Shown: piece after piece, positions 54,695-63,683 of the stretch | Position numbering within the stretch: the first letter of the stretch is position 1 | Layout: the number at the start of each line of letters is the position of its first letter | Assembly: GCF_963668385.1 (NCBI RefSeq) | Contig: NZ_OY764327.1 | Location: forward strand, 5,304,501-5,368,500 | Source of the DNA: an uncultured Carboxylicivirga sp. | GTDB lineage: Bacteria > Bacteroidota > Bacteroidia > Bacteroidales > Marinilabiliaceae | DNA length: 64,000 nt | Direction: 5' to 3' | Program-made: the position numbers and the translations under genes | Notes under the pieces: generated by a model | Told to the model about the DNA's origin: nothing | What the model saw: the letters and a program-made list of their open reading frames with translations, nothing else | Databases searched by the model: none

Positions 54695-55483
54695 TTAATC
54701 CTGAGTTAAAGTAGTATTGTAAAAAGTATAAAGAAGTATACCTGTATTTAAGAAAGTAAGAACTAAACCAATTGGCACCGTACTTAAATTGATTGCTTTT
54801 AAACGACGAGGTTCTACATATAAAATATCACCAGGTTTCACATAAAAATAGGGTGAATTAATTAACTTATCTTCCAGCGTATTAATGACAAACATTTGCT
54901 GTATATCACCTTCTTTCCTAATTAAACGAACTCTTTTACGATTAGCAAAATCAGTCATATCTCCTGCCATACTTAATGCTTCAAGTATATTAATCTGCTC
55001 ATCGTACAATAAAAATCTCCCTGGTCCTCTTACTTCTCCTATTACTGTAATGTTATCGTTCAATAATTTAACAACCACACTACTTTGTTCAATATATTTT
55101 GAAACCGCCAGTTGCATTTTCTGACGAATCTGCTCCAATGTTAAATTAGCTACATATACTTTGCCTACAAAAGGAAAGTAGATTGAACCATCATCCTCAA
55201 CTCTGTATCCGGCTAAGCTTGCTGACATTGGGCTTTCGATACGTGTAGTTGCACCTGATTCATTATTTAAGAATGCCGAAGTACGTTCATCCAAACTATT
55301 AATGCGGATATATAAATTATCACTTGGTTTAACAAGATAGGAGCCTTTTTCAACATCGTAAGTTGCCTCTACATCGCTCAATTCTTTAGCAATCTCGCCC
55401 TGCAAATAAATCGACTTTTTTAAAGATACACAGGAAGTTAGAAATATACCTGTTATCAATATTAGATAATAACTAATTTTCAT
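54695..55483 (-). CDS. Wza-type polysaccharide export lipoprotein
   Basis: 262 residues with lipobox LTSC (Cys18). A polysaccharide-export (Poly_export) domain (about 45-135; VKPSDNLYIRINSLDE; YFPFVGKVYVANLTLEQIR) and one SLBB domain (about 138-230; VTVIGEVRGPGRFLLYDEQINILEALSMAG) are visible. The C-terminal segment (VPIGLVLTFLNTGILLYTFYN) is a hydrophobic helix that would cross the outer membrane or anchor the octamer. It forms the outer-membrane pore for the glycan, with Wzc downstream. Confidence 0.94.
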   Translation of the reverse strand: MKISYYLILITGIFLTSCVSLKKSIYLQGEIAKELSDVEATYDVEKGSYLVKPSDNLYIRINSLDERTSAFLNNESGATTRIESPMSASLAGYRVEDDGSIYFPFVGKVYVANLTLEQIRQKMQLAVSKYIEQSSVVVKLLNDNITVIGEVRGPGRFLLYDEQINILEALSMAGDMTDFANRKRVRLIRKEGDIQQMFVINTLEDKLINSPYFYVKPGDILYVEPRRLKAINLSTVPIGLVLTFLNTGILLYTFYNTTLTQD

Positions 55484-55663
55484 TATTTGTTTATTTACTT
55501 TCCAGATACAAATATTTATAAAATAGCACAGACGGCCATCTCGTTAATCAGTGTTTTTAAAGTATTCATCAAAATGACAATTACAGTAGTATTCTAACAA
55601 TAGATTCTAAAAACTTTATATGATTACCTATTCCTTTGCCTATGATTCTCAAATTGAAGACTA

Positions 55664-56722
55664 TCAACCAGACTTTGGCATTAGACTATAAAAAAATAAA
55701 TAAATCTTATATTTAAATTTATTCATGACCCAATACCTGCTCCCTTCTGTTGTAATATGATAAGCTCCGAATCCTTCTTTAAATCGAGTTACCCCAGGTC
55801 CTCCGGCAACACCTAAATCGTAGAACGAGTAGTTTTTTTCGATACTCAGCCGAATCATCTGATCATGCAGAAAATGTCCAACCTTTCTATCAGTATCTTC
55901 TCTTTTAACTCCACCAAAAACATAAGTCAACCGGCAGCCAAAATCAAAGATGACCAAAGCTCCTTTCATTTCCTCACCGACATAACAACAAGGTACCAAA
56001 CACAAGCCCTGATCGACCATTTTTAGCAAAGTATCCTTGATCTTGTCCCAGCTTCTTAAGCGATATTGATGCAATTGTGCCACTTCCTCAATAATACGAT
56101 AAGCTACCTCAACTTCCTTTTTATCAGTTGCATATTTAAGCGTTAACTTATTATCCAATGCAAGCCTAATATTTCGTCGTGTACTCTTATTAAACTGACT
56201 TATTGTATCCTTATAAGAATCTTCTGTATTTTGAATTACCACAGGACGAAAACCATTAATAGATGTCACAAATGGGAATTTACTTCCTGTAAGTGCATTT
56301 CTAAAAATATTGTACTCTTTAATTTTCAATGTACTTGAATCTATCAAATCACATGATTCTTCCAGGACAGGTACTCGTATCTGGCAATAAAAAGCTCTTT
56401 TTGTTTTAGCCTTTTCTAAAAACTTCTCAACGATGTAATCAAATAATTCCTCATAACCATTTTCAATTATAGGCCCATTAGAAGCAATCAATACCTTGAA
56501 AAAAGGAATTCCAACAATCAGAATTCCCAATCCGGCAACAATATTACCACCTTTATTTTTTACAATGAAGAGCTCGTAATTAAACCCTTGATAACTATGA
56601 AATGACTTTAACCAATGCCCTGATTGCTGGCAATGGCCTCGCGGAGTGCGCTGCAAGAAGGAATCCCAATCTTCAATATCCTTTTCAGATTGAGTCCAAT
56701 AATATTGATAGTTATCAATCAT
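55664..56722 (-). CDS. FemAB/GNAT-fold acyltransferase, first of two
   Basis: 352 residues. The GNAT-like C-terminal half has the FemAB-type pattern FNKSTRRNIRLALDNKLTLKYAT (about 180-202) and a C-terminal YDLGVAGGPGVTRFKEGFGA (about 310-330), as in FemAB-related acyl- or aminoacyl-transferases associated with exopolysaccharide loci. It could transfer an amino acid or acyl group to an amino-sugar. The next upstream gene is a diverged paralogue with 27 bases between them. It lies in the transcript that leads to Wza and Wzc. The donor, such as aminoacyl-tRNA, acyl-CoA or acyl-ACP, is undetermined. Confidence 0.82.
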   Translation of the reverse strand: MIDNYQYYWTQSEKDIEDWDSFLQRTPRGHCQQSGHWLKSFHSYQGFNYELFIVKNKGGNIVAGLGILIVGIPFFKVLIASNGPIIENGYEELFDYIVEKFLEKAKTKRAFYCQIRVPVLEESCDLIDSSTLKIKEYNIFRNALTGSKFPFVTSINGFRPVVIQNTEDSYKDTISQFNKSTRRNIRLALDNKLTLKYATDKKEVEVAYRIIEEVAQLHQYRLRSWDKIKDTLLKMVDQGLCLVPCCYVGEEMKGALVIFDFGCRLTYVFGGVKREDTDRKVGHFLHDQMIRLSIEKNYSFYDLGVAGGPGVTRFKEGFGAYHITTEGSRYWVMNKFKYKIYLFFYSLMPKSG

Positions 56723-56749
56723 TCAGCTTTAGTGTTTTATCCGTATCCT

Positions 56750-57823
56750 TCAAATAAGAATATTCTTATTTTCGCCTCTATACAAAGGAAAAAAATGCGA
56801 CATTCCGCCATCTTCCTTATCATTTTTCATCATTTTTTGCTTATTATCAACAAGCAACTTATAAACTTGAGAATCAAATATTCGAGATCCGACTTTATAG
56901 GAAAAAATACTGGATGGAGCAAAATCACTTTTAAATTTCAAAAGACTGTCATTTTGATGATAACCTCCGCCTAACACATAGTATCTTCTATTATTATTTA
57001 TTCCCCACTTCATAATCTCAAATTTCAATAATTCATTGGGGCGCATATAAAAATAATCTTCAAGAGTACCTCCTAAGTAATAATACATTTTTTCATCAGA
57101 TAACAATACTAGTTCTGCTGCAATATCCAGATCTCCTTTTTTTACAAATACATAGATAAAATTACCCTTTAAGTGACTATTGATATACTCGAAATAAGAC
57201 CGATTCATGTAATATTTAGGAGCTGCTTCTAAACGCTGCATTGTTCTATAATAAACATTAACAAATGAATCCAGCTTAATCCCCTCAAAATCAAATTCAA
57301 TAGTAAGATTATGACTTAAAGCTTTTCGAATATTGCGTCTTACCTTTGGTTTAAATTCATCCCATAACACAGATTCTCCCTTATATAGATCACAAGCCAC
57401 AATATCATTATTGTATTGCAAGTCTCCTGTATAATAATTTCGACTTCTACTAAAAGCATCAAACCTGATAAACTCGCTTATTATTTTATTATCTCTGACC
57501 CAATTTTGAAAAACTCTATCGAACTCATCCAACACTACACGATCTTCACCATGACCAATCAAATAGATATCTCCAAAACCATAAGGAGTTATGATATCAT
57601 AATATTTTTCTGACAAAACATTTTGCGCTACCTCTCTCAAACAAAAAGGGAACAAAACTATTTGCTCCCCTTTACTGTATAAGGCACACATTGGTTCCGA
57701 ATATCCTTTATAGAGCAACAGATAATCGGGATGAGCAAACACTTCTTTACCCTTCCACTGGGTCCAGATATCTATCCATTCCTTATAATCATCCTGCTGA
57801 TTTGCTCTAAGTATTCGAAACAT
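56750..57823 (-). CDS. FemAB/GNAT-fold acyltransferase, second of two
   Basis: 357 residues, paralogous to its downstream neighbour. Visible signatures are LWDEFKPKVRRNIRKALSHN (about 135-154), matching the K-x-R-R-N-I-R pattern of BioF2-like GNAT acyltransferases, and YYVLGGGYHQNDSLLKFKSDFAP (about 280-302). The start is 3 bases from the aminotransferase stop, so translation is coupled. Two copies suggest two different acceptors or two residues added in sequence. Confidence 0.82.
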   Translation of the reverse strand: MFRILRANQQDDYKEWIDIWTQWKGKEVFAHPDYLLLYKGYSEPMCALYSKGEQIVLFPFCLREVAQNVLSEKYYDIITPYGFGDIYLIGHGEDRVVLDEFDRVFQNWVRDNKIISEFIRFDAFSRSRNYYTGDLQYNNDIVACDLYKGESVLWDEFKPKVRRNIRKALSHNLTIEFDFEGIKLDSFVNVYYRTMQRLEAAPKYYMNRSYFEYINSHLKGNFIYVFVKKGDLDIAAELVLLSDEKMYYYLGGTLEDYFYMRPNELLKFEIMKWGINNNRRYYVLGGGYHQNDSLLKFKSDFAPSSIFSYKVGSRIFDSQVYKLLVDNKQKMMKNDKEDGGMSHFFPLYRGENKNILI

Positions 57824-57826
57824 ATT

Positions 57827-58981
57827 CTACTTAATCAATGCATTATTTTTTTTAAGAACCTTATTTAAAACATTCTCAATACGTTCCCGATCCTCATTGC
57901 TAAGGTTACTTCCCGAAGGAAGGCAAAGTCCCTGATCAAAAAGCTTTTCTGAAACACCTGTACCATAAAACGGACAACCATCAAAAACAGGTTGTAAGTG
58001 CATTGGTTTCCATAATGGACGTGATTCTATATTTTCTTCTTCCAAACTTAAGCGAATATCTTCACGTGAGATTCCACCTGTATTTTCCGGATCAACAATG
58101 ATGGCTGTCAACCAATAATTCGAGAAATAATCAGAATCAGGCTCCGATTGAAAGCTAACTCCAGGTACATCTTTCAACACATTACGATACCAGTTATTCA
58201 TATCCCTTCGTTTTTGAATATGGTTATCCAAAACCTCCATCTGACCTAACCCAATACCAGCAACAATATTACTCATCCGATAATTATATCCAATATGAGT
58301 ATGCTGATAGTGAGGTGCATTATCGCGAGCCTGAGTAGCTAAAAACCTTGATTTGGCAATTAAATCCTCATCCTCCGAAACCAAAGCTCCGCCACCTGAT
58401 GTGGTAATTATTTTGTTTCCATTAAAAGATAAAATACCAGCTTTTCCAAAGGTTCCAGTCTTTTTACCTTTGTAAACCGAACCTAACGATTCTGCGGCAT
58501 CTTCAATAACAGGAATGGAATATTTGTTAGCAATTTCCATAATCTGCTCCATCTTTGCAGGCATTCCGTACAAATGTACTGGTATTATAGCTTTAGGCTT
58601 TTTGCCTTTACTTAATCTGTCATGAATAGCTTCTTCCAGCTTTTCAGGACTCATATTCCAGGTATCCGGTTCTGAATCCACTAAAATAGGTATAGCTCCT
58701 AAATATTTTATTGGGTTAACAGATGCTGCAAAAGTAAAACTCTGAACCAATACCTCATCTCCACTTCCTACATCAGCCAAAATCAAAGCTAAGTGTAATG
58801 CCGCCGTTCCGGCACTTAAAGCCGATACATGCCCGGCTCCCATATATTCAGATAGAACTTTTTCGAATCCGTTTACATTCGGCCCCAATGGAGCAATCCA
58901 ATTGGTGTCGTAAGCTTCTTGTACATACTTCATTTCATTACCCCCCATATGAGGCGATGAAAGCCAAATTTTACTTTTCAT
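57827..58981 (-). CDS. DegT/DnrJ/EryC1/StrS sugar aminotransferase (PglE-like)
   Basis: 384-residue PLP enzyme that converts a nucleotide 4-keto-6-deoxy sugar to the 4-amino sugar. Lys190 in LSFNGNKII is the Schiff-base lysine and Asp161 (EDAAESLGS) binds the pyridine nitrogen. The N-terminus LSSPHMGGNEMKYV is the signature of the PglE/WecE subgroup. With the membrane dehydratase encoded 6 kb downstream it would form UDP-4-amino-4,6-dideoxy-GlcNAc or a related sugar, whose free amine is a natural site for N-acylation by neighbouring enzymes. Confidence 0.93.
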   Translation of the reverse strand: MKSKIWLSSPHMGGNEMKYVQEAYDTNWIAPLGPNVNGFEKVLSEYMGAGHVSALSAGTAALHLALILADVGSGDEVLVQSFTFAASVNPIKYLGAIPILVDSEPDTWNMSPEKLEEAIHDRLSKGKKPKAIIPVHLYGMPAKMEQIMEIANKYSIPVIEDAAESLGSVYKGKKTGTFGKAGILSFNGNKIITTSGGGALVSEDEDLIAKSRFLATQARDNAPHYQHTHIGYNYRMSNIVAGIGLGQMEVLDNHIQKRRDMNNWYRNVLKDVPGVSFQSEPDSDYFSNYWLTAIIVDPENTGGISREDIRLSLEEENIESRPLWKPMHLQPVFDGCPFYGTGVSEKLFDQGLCLPSGSNLSNEDRERIENVLNKVLKKNNALIK

Positions 58982-59032
58982 TTTAAAGTAAGGTTAAATG
59001 TTACTATTTGTATTAACCCAAAAATTACTATA

Positions 59033-60295
59033 TCAATATACTAATTTTTGAATTAAACTCTTATATACTTCAATCCATTCATTCATCTGATCTTCATAAA
59101 ACAGATCAGTTGAATATTCAAGATATCCTGTAAAGTCATCCTGTTCTTCCCAATAAGTATAAAATAAATCCAATTGAGCTCCTTCTCTTTCAAAACATAA
59201 TGGAGTTATATCAACCTTATCTAAGGTTAAATGCATTGGTGGTTCTGATGTAAATCCTGCTTGAAAAAGCGGATTATATGAGAAACTCCTTTTTAAATTC
59301 AAATTCTCTATCAAATGAATAAAAGGAATTTCCTGATTACGATGCGCCATCAATAAGCCCTTACGAACCAGACTCACCACTTCAGTATCTTTTTCTGTAT
59401 TTTTTAAATCAATTAATATAGGAACAATATTAACCAGTGGACCAAATACATCTTTATTCTCTTTTTTTCTTCTATTGGATAAAGGAATGCCTAAAACAAC
59501 TTTATCTTGTTTGCTAACATTACGACACAACAAAACAAAAGCACTCATTAATAAAGTAAAAGGTGCTATTGAATTGTTTTTTGAAAAATCTCTGATTCTT
59601 TCAGACAGCCCTTTATCTATGGTGAAATTTATTCGTTTACCTTTTTTACTTCCTTTTACAGGCCTTTCTTCTTTTAATGGCCACGATATTAAGTAATCTG
59701 TTTCGTTAAAAACATTCTGGTAATACCCCATCATTTTTGCGGCCTCTTTCCCTTCTAAGAAGGTTCGCTCTCTTTCTGCATAATCAGAATAGGAGTCTGA
59801 AATCGTTTCGGTTTGAATATCTTTTCCTGTTATAGCTAGATTGTACAGATCTGATAATTCTTTTCCAAAAACTTGCTTGGAATGCAAATCTATAATGATA
59901 TGATGAATAACAATACTTAACACACTAACATCATTATTAAAAACAAACAAATGCATTCTCACCAATGGAGCTTCTTCAAGATTAAATGGTTTATGTATTT
60001 CCTTATAAATGGCCTCTATGTTTACATCTTCAAAGGGAAAATCCAGGGTAGTTTTTGGAAGTGTTATTACACAATTATCATCTACCTCAAACAAGACTTC
60101 TCTTCCTTTACGATGAAAAGAGTATCGCAACACCTCGTATTTTTTTAGCAAATGATTAGCTGCTACTTCCAATGCCACACCATCCACTTCCCCCTTTATT
60201 TTAAATAACGACGGGATGTGATACGAAGTATCCTGAGGACACATCAAATAATTGATATAAAACTGCTTTTGTATAAAAGAAACCGACTGATTCAT
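59033..60295 (-). CDS. Free-standing nonribosomal-peptide condensation-domain protein
   Basis: 420 residues forming one complete condensation domain and nothing else. The N-lobe has the catalytic motif H131-H132-I-I-I-D136 (VIHHIIIDLHS) and the C-lobe the LGIPLSNRRKKENKDVFGPL, VNIVPIL region (C5-type motif). Such domains catalyse amide or ester bond formation between a carrier-bound acyl group and an amine or hydroxyl acceptor. It starts 8 bases after the sugar amidotransferase stop. A carrier protein is encoded 1.1 kb upstream in the same direction. No adenylation or thioesterase domain is in the window. The catalytic motif is intact, so activity is plausible. Confidence 0.9.
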   Translation of the reverse strand: MNQSVSFIQKQFYINYLMCPQDTSYHIPSLFKIKGEVDGVALEVAANHLLKKYEVLRYSFHRKGREVLFEVDDNCVITLPKTTLDFPFEDVNIEAIYKEIHKPFNLEEAPLVRMHLFVFNNDVSVLSIVIHHIIIDLHSKQVFGKELSDLYNLAITGKDIQTETISDSYSDYAERERTFLEGKEAAKMMGYYQNVFNETDYLISWPLKEERPVKGSKKGKRINFTIDKGLSERIRDFSKNNSIAPFTLLMSAFVLLCRNVSKQDKVVLGIPLSNRRKKENKDVFGPLVNIVPILIDLKNTEKDTEVVSLVRKGLLMAHRNQEIPFIHLIENLNLKRSFSYNPLFQAGFTSEPPMHLTLDKVDITPLCFEREGAQLDLFYTYWEEQDDFTGYLEYSTDLFYEDQMNEWIEVYKSLIQKLVY

Positions 60296-60303
60296 TTTAC
60301 CTG

Positions 60304-61308
60304 TTAAATATCAATTCCTAGTTCTTTTTTAGCATCTTCTATTTGATCCTGAGGCTGATCGGCCAGTTTTTTCAATGCTTCATCGCGTGTAAGAAATCCA
60401 TTTCGAATCAAATGACTTAATTCTAATTCATACGGGCTATATCCGTACTTTTTAATATGCACGTAATTATTGAAGGTATTTATTTTACAGTTGGTTGAAC
60501 ATCCATCCACATCGGCAGGAGCTTCCCACCCCAATGGTTTGATTTGCTCAACAATTTCATCTTCCGAAATTTCTTCTAAACAAAGCAGGTTAATGTTATG
60601 TGGGTAGCTCTTTCCATCTCCCAACAAATTCTCATTCAACTCCATATATTTAGAAACATCATTACCCAACTGATCTTTTAATTTTTGGAGAACCGGACCA
60701 CGACTTTCTTTAAAAAAAGCATAGTTATTTTTGTAATAAATAGTATTCGAAGGAATCTGCCCTAAAGTAAATCCTGCCAAAATAAACGGAATATCTTTTT
60801 CGATGGCAAACTTTAGAGCCGTCATATTTACAATAGAAATACATGAGTTACAATTGGCCGATATTCGGGTTAATGTTTTAGGATTATAAATGGGCAGCGT
60901 TGAACTCACTTTAAACAAGTTCTTCATAAACTTATAAGACGGACGATAAGTAATGTGATCAACTCCTAACTTACTAACAACTTTTTCGATATTCCGAAAA
61001 GCAGTATCTGAAATAAAACCATTGTCCAAAGTAAATGACAAAACATTGAGTTTATATTTCTCAACGGCCAGTTTTAAGGTATAAGTACTATCTTTACCTC
61101 CACTATAACAAACAATTGCATCATATTCGCCTTTAGATCTTGATTCATCAAACAGATTATTAACAGCTGTAATACCTTCCTCAATGCGTTTCTTATCTGT
61201 AGAAATGTACATTTGATCATTACAAAATGAACAAACACCATTATCGTCAAAAGTAATCCTTGGAAAATTCTCTGACATTATACATTTTGTACACCTTTTC
61301 ATTACCAA
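60304..61308 (-). CDS. N-acetyl-sugar amidotransferase (WbpG/PseA-like)
   Basis: 334 residues. An N-terminal zinc-binding set Cys6-Cys9...Cys26-Cys29 is followed by the ATP-pyrophosphatase P-loop SGGKDS (69-74, YDAIVCYSGGKDSTYTL). This arrangement belongs to the enzymes that form an amidino group on a sugar carboxylate or acetamido group (WbpG, PseA, LegA types), usually with a glutamine amidotransferase partner. The possible start at Met3 is equivalent. It lies between the carrier protein and the condensation domain in one transcript. Its ammonia source could be the AsnB-type neighbour; that is speculation. Confidence 0.88.
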   Translation of the reverse strand: MVMKRCTKCIMSENFPRITFDDNGVCSFCNDQMYISTDKKRIEEGITAVNNLFDESRSKGEYDAIVCYSGGKDSTYTLKLAVEKYKLNVLSFTLDNGFISDTAFRNIEKVVSKLGVDHITYRPSYKFMKNLFKVSSTLPIYNPKTLTRISANCNSCISIVNMTALKFAIEKDIPFILAGFTLGQIPSNTIYYKNNYAFFKESRGPVLQKLKDQLGNDVSKYMELNENLLGDGKSYPHNINLLCLEEISEDEIVEQIKPLGWEAPADVDGCSTNCKINTFNNYVHIKKYGYSPYELELSHLIRNGFLTRDEALKKLADQPQDQIEDAKKELGIDI

Positions 61309-61399
61309 TTTTTTAATTTACAATTTCATTCTACGATGTCTGTCTGTATGACACCTTTGCTTGTGGTCTGTTATTTGTCTGTTAGATGATCTTAAAAAG
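61309..61399. other. 91-bp spacer in the polysaccharide cluster
   Basis: Between the carrier protein and the sugar amidotransferase. It contains repeated GTCTGT/TGTCTGT words on the plus strand but no hairpin or promoter box that I trust. Confidence 0.3.
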
Positions 61400-61663
61400 T
61401 TATGAGATCATTAGGGATATGAAATCAACAATTTTAACGACAGAGCCGAAATTCGAACGGTTCATCATTTCTTCTGTCACCTTAAAACTATATTCGTTTT
61501 CGATGTATGAGGCAATCTCAATTAGTCCCATCGAGTCGATAATACCAGTGTCAACCAACGACTCCTCCAGTTCAATATCTTCCTCATCTACCATAAACTG
61601 ACGACACAAAAATGCTATTAAAGCAGCTTGTATCTCTTCTTTATTTTTTATTTTGTCACTCAT
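61400..61663 (-). CDS. Acyl carrier protein
   Basis: 87-residue discrete carrier protein. The 4'-phosphopantetheine attachment serine is Ser44 in GIIDSMGLIEI, the D-S-M/L motif. Flanking helices (EEIQAALIAFLCRQF; YIENEYSFKVTEEMM) complete the four-helix fold. It is not linked to fatty-acid genes. It lies 11 bases after the AsnB-like gene and in front of the condensation-domain gene, so it is likely the carrier for the acyl or aminoacyl group used by the cluster. Confidence 0.93.
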   Translation of the reverse strand: MSDKIKNKEEIQAALIAFLCRQFMVDEEDIELEESLVDTGIIDSMGLIEIASYIENEYSFKVTEEMMNRSNFGSVVKIVDFISLMIS

Positions 61664-61674
61664 AATATCTAATT

Positions 61675-63648
61675 TTAATACTCTGTAATTGCAACGGTTA
61701 ATTTATCGTCAGAAAGGGTATGTTCCTTTGGGTTTTTCAACCAGTAATTGGCGATTTGAGTTGATAAAATAAATGTGATAATCATATTATCTCTATAGCC
61801 AATATTTTCAGGAACTCCGTTTTTAAATTTTTGTAGGAAACGATCCACAAACTTCTGATTGAAAATTCCATATTCTTTAATTTTGTCTTCACTCAGGAAA
61901 TAACCAACATTATCAGAAGGCTTACCATCTCTGAAGAACGACTTCAAATCAGGAGACATATATGGGCGTTTAGGACGATTTAGAATTGATTTTGGTAATT
62001 TATCCTTATAAGATTGAACTAGTAAGTGTTTTTGTGAAAATCCATTCATTTTAAATCGTTCGTTAATAGTAAATAAACTATCAATTAAACGATGATCTAA
62101 AAATGGATAGCGTCCTTCAATACCATGAGCCAACGACATCCGGTCTCCTTGTGAAGACAACAGGTAACCAGCCAGTAAAGTTCTGATTTCCATATACTGA
62201 TTTTGTTGCAACAAACTCCAGCTATTGTAATTTTTCGGAAAGTCTATTGACATACCACCGATAAGGCTAGCTGTATCGTATGATAATCCATGATCTTTAC
62301 TAAAATAATTTTTAATGATTTTATTATTATGAATACGAATATTTAATGAAGCTAGTTTGTTGTCATAAGAGTCCAGAAATCCTTCATAAAACATTTTCAT
62401 CATTCCAAATTGACGAGGATCGCTGTAATGTGTTAAGTGCGGATATAATTTCTTAATCAGCTCAGGTCGCATTTTCGATTCTGGAAATCTCGACCAAAAC
62501 TCAAGCAGTTTAACTTCCTTATAAGAATCATATCCCCACAATACTTCGTCTGCCCCCTCACCTGTCAACACCACTTTTATATCATTTTCTCTTACCTTTT
62601 GTGACAAGAGATACAAAGGCACCGGTGCCGTGCGAAAAATAGGACGATCGGTATGATAAATGGCTTCAGGAAAGTTCTCATCAACCTGTTTATAATTGAT
62701 ATTTAAAAAGTAATGCTCTGAGTTTATCTGGTTCACCATATCCTTTTGAAAGTCTGACTCATCAAACTCCTTATCATCAAAAGCTATGGAAAAAGTTTTA
62801 AATCGTTTATTGGTATTTTCTTTTACCAATTGAGTTATTACTGAACTATCTATTCCCCCACTCAAATAAGCTCCTACAGGCACATCACTTCTCAATCGTA
62901 ATTTAACCGAATCTTTTAGAAGCTCATTGAATTCTTCTTTAACTTCACCAAACGATTTTTTATCCGACTCATACTTTACGCCTAATTCATAGTATTTTTT
63001 CTCGTATACTAATTTACCATCTTTGTATTTGGCAAAGGATCCACCTGGTAAAGATTTAATATTCTTATAAACGGTATGATGACCATAAGTATTCCACAAA
63101 AGACAATGTTCAAACAGGCGGTTTACATCAAACTCGCGAGTAAAACTACCAATCCGGTCAAATGCTTTTAACTCTGATGCAAAATAATGTTTCTGATCGT
63201 GCTCAAGCATATAAAGAGGACGAATACCATAGCGATCGCGAGCAATAATTAACTCCTTACTAACTTTATTCCATATCAATACTGCAAACTGACCATTGAA
63301 CAATTCAAAACACTTCTCCCCATAGTATTCATAGGCTTTCAATAACACTTCTGTATCACTGGTAGTAGTAAAAACAACACCTTTGCTTTTCAGATCTTGC
63401 TGAAGTTCGATATAATTATAAATTTCTCCATTAAATACAATTATATGATCTCCTGAGACCAAAGGTTGATCTCCAGTAGATAAATCAACAATTGACAAGC
63501 GGGTATGTCCCAATGCTATTTCGGGAGATATATACATTCCCCAACCATCAGGCCCCCTGTGTTGAAGTGCAGAAACCATATTTTTGATTTCAAAGCTTCT
63601 TCTATCTCTGTTTAACTCTTTTCCGTAAACGCCTGCAATTCCACACAT
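61675..63648 (-). CDS. AsnB-type glutamine-hydrolysing asparagine synthetase / amidotransferase
   Basis: 657 residues. Cys2 (MCGIAGVYG) is the glutaminase nucleophile, with the Ntn domain to about residue 200. The synthetase domain has the ATP motif SGGIDSS (263-269). The length and the C-terminal portion are those of the class II enzymes found in capsule, lasso-peptide and exosortase-type clusters, as well as true asparagine synthetases. In this locus it may amidate a carboxylate on the carrier-bound acyl group or on a sugar instead of making free asparagine. Its start is 35 bases after the acyltransferase stop, in one operon with the carrier protein. Confidence 0.9.
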   Translation of the reverse strand: MCGIAGVYGKELNRDRRSFEIKNMVSALQHRGPDGWGMYISPEIALGHTRLSIVDLSTGDQPLVSGDHIIVFNGEIYNYIELQQDLKSKGVVFTTTSDTEVLLKAYEYYGEKCFELFNGQFAVLIWNKVSKELIIARDRYGIRPLYMLEHDQKHYFASELKAFDRIGSFTREFDVNRLFEHCLLWNTYGHHTVYKNIKSLPGGSFAKYKDGKLVYEKKYYELGVKYESDKKSFGEVKEEFNELLKDSVKLRLRSDVPVGAYLSGGIDSSVITQLVKENTNKRFKTFSIAFDDKEFDESDFQKDMVNQINSEHYFLNINYKQVDENFPEAIYHTDRPIFRTAPVPLYLLSQKVRENDIKVVLTGEGADEVLWGYDSYKEVKLLEFWSRFPESKMRPELIKKLYPHLTHYSDPRQFGMMKMFYEGFLDSYDNKLASLNIRIHNNKIIKNYFSKDHGLSYDTASLIGGMSIDFPKNYNSWSLLQQNQYMEIRTLLAGYLLSSQGDRMSLAHGIEGRYPFLDHRLIDSLFTINERFKMNGFSQKHLLVQSYKDKLPKSILNRPKRPYMSPDLKSFFRDGKPSDNVGYFLSEDKIKEYGIFNQKFVDRFLQKFKNGVPENIGYRDNMIITFILSTQIANYWLKNPKEHTLSDDKLTVAITEY

Positions 63649-63683
63649 AGTATAGGTTTGATATGATTAATAGTTCTTTATTA

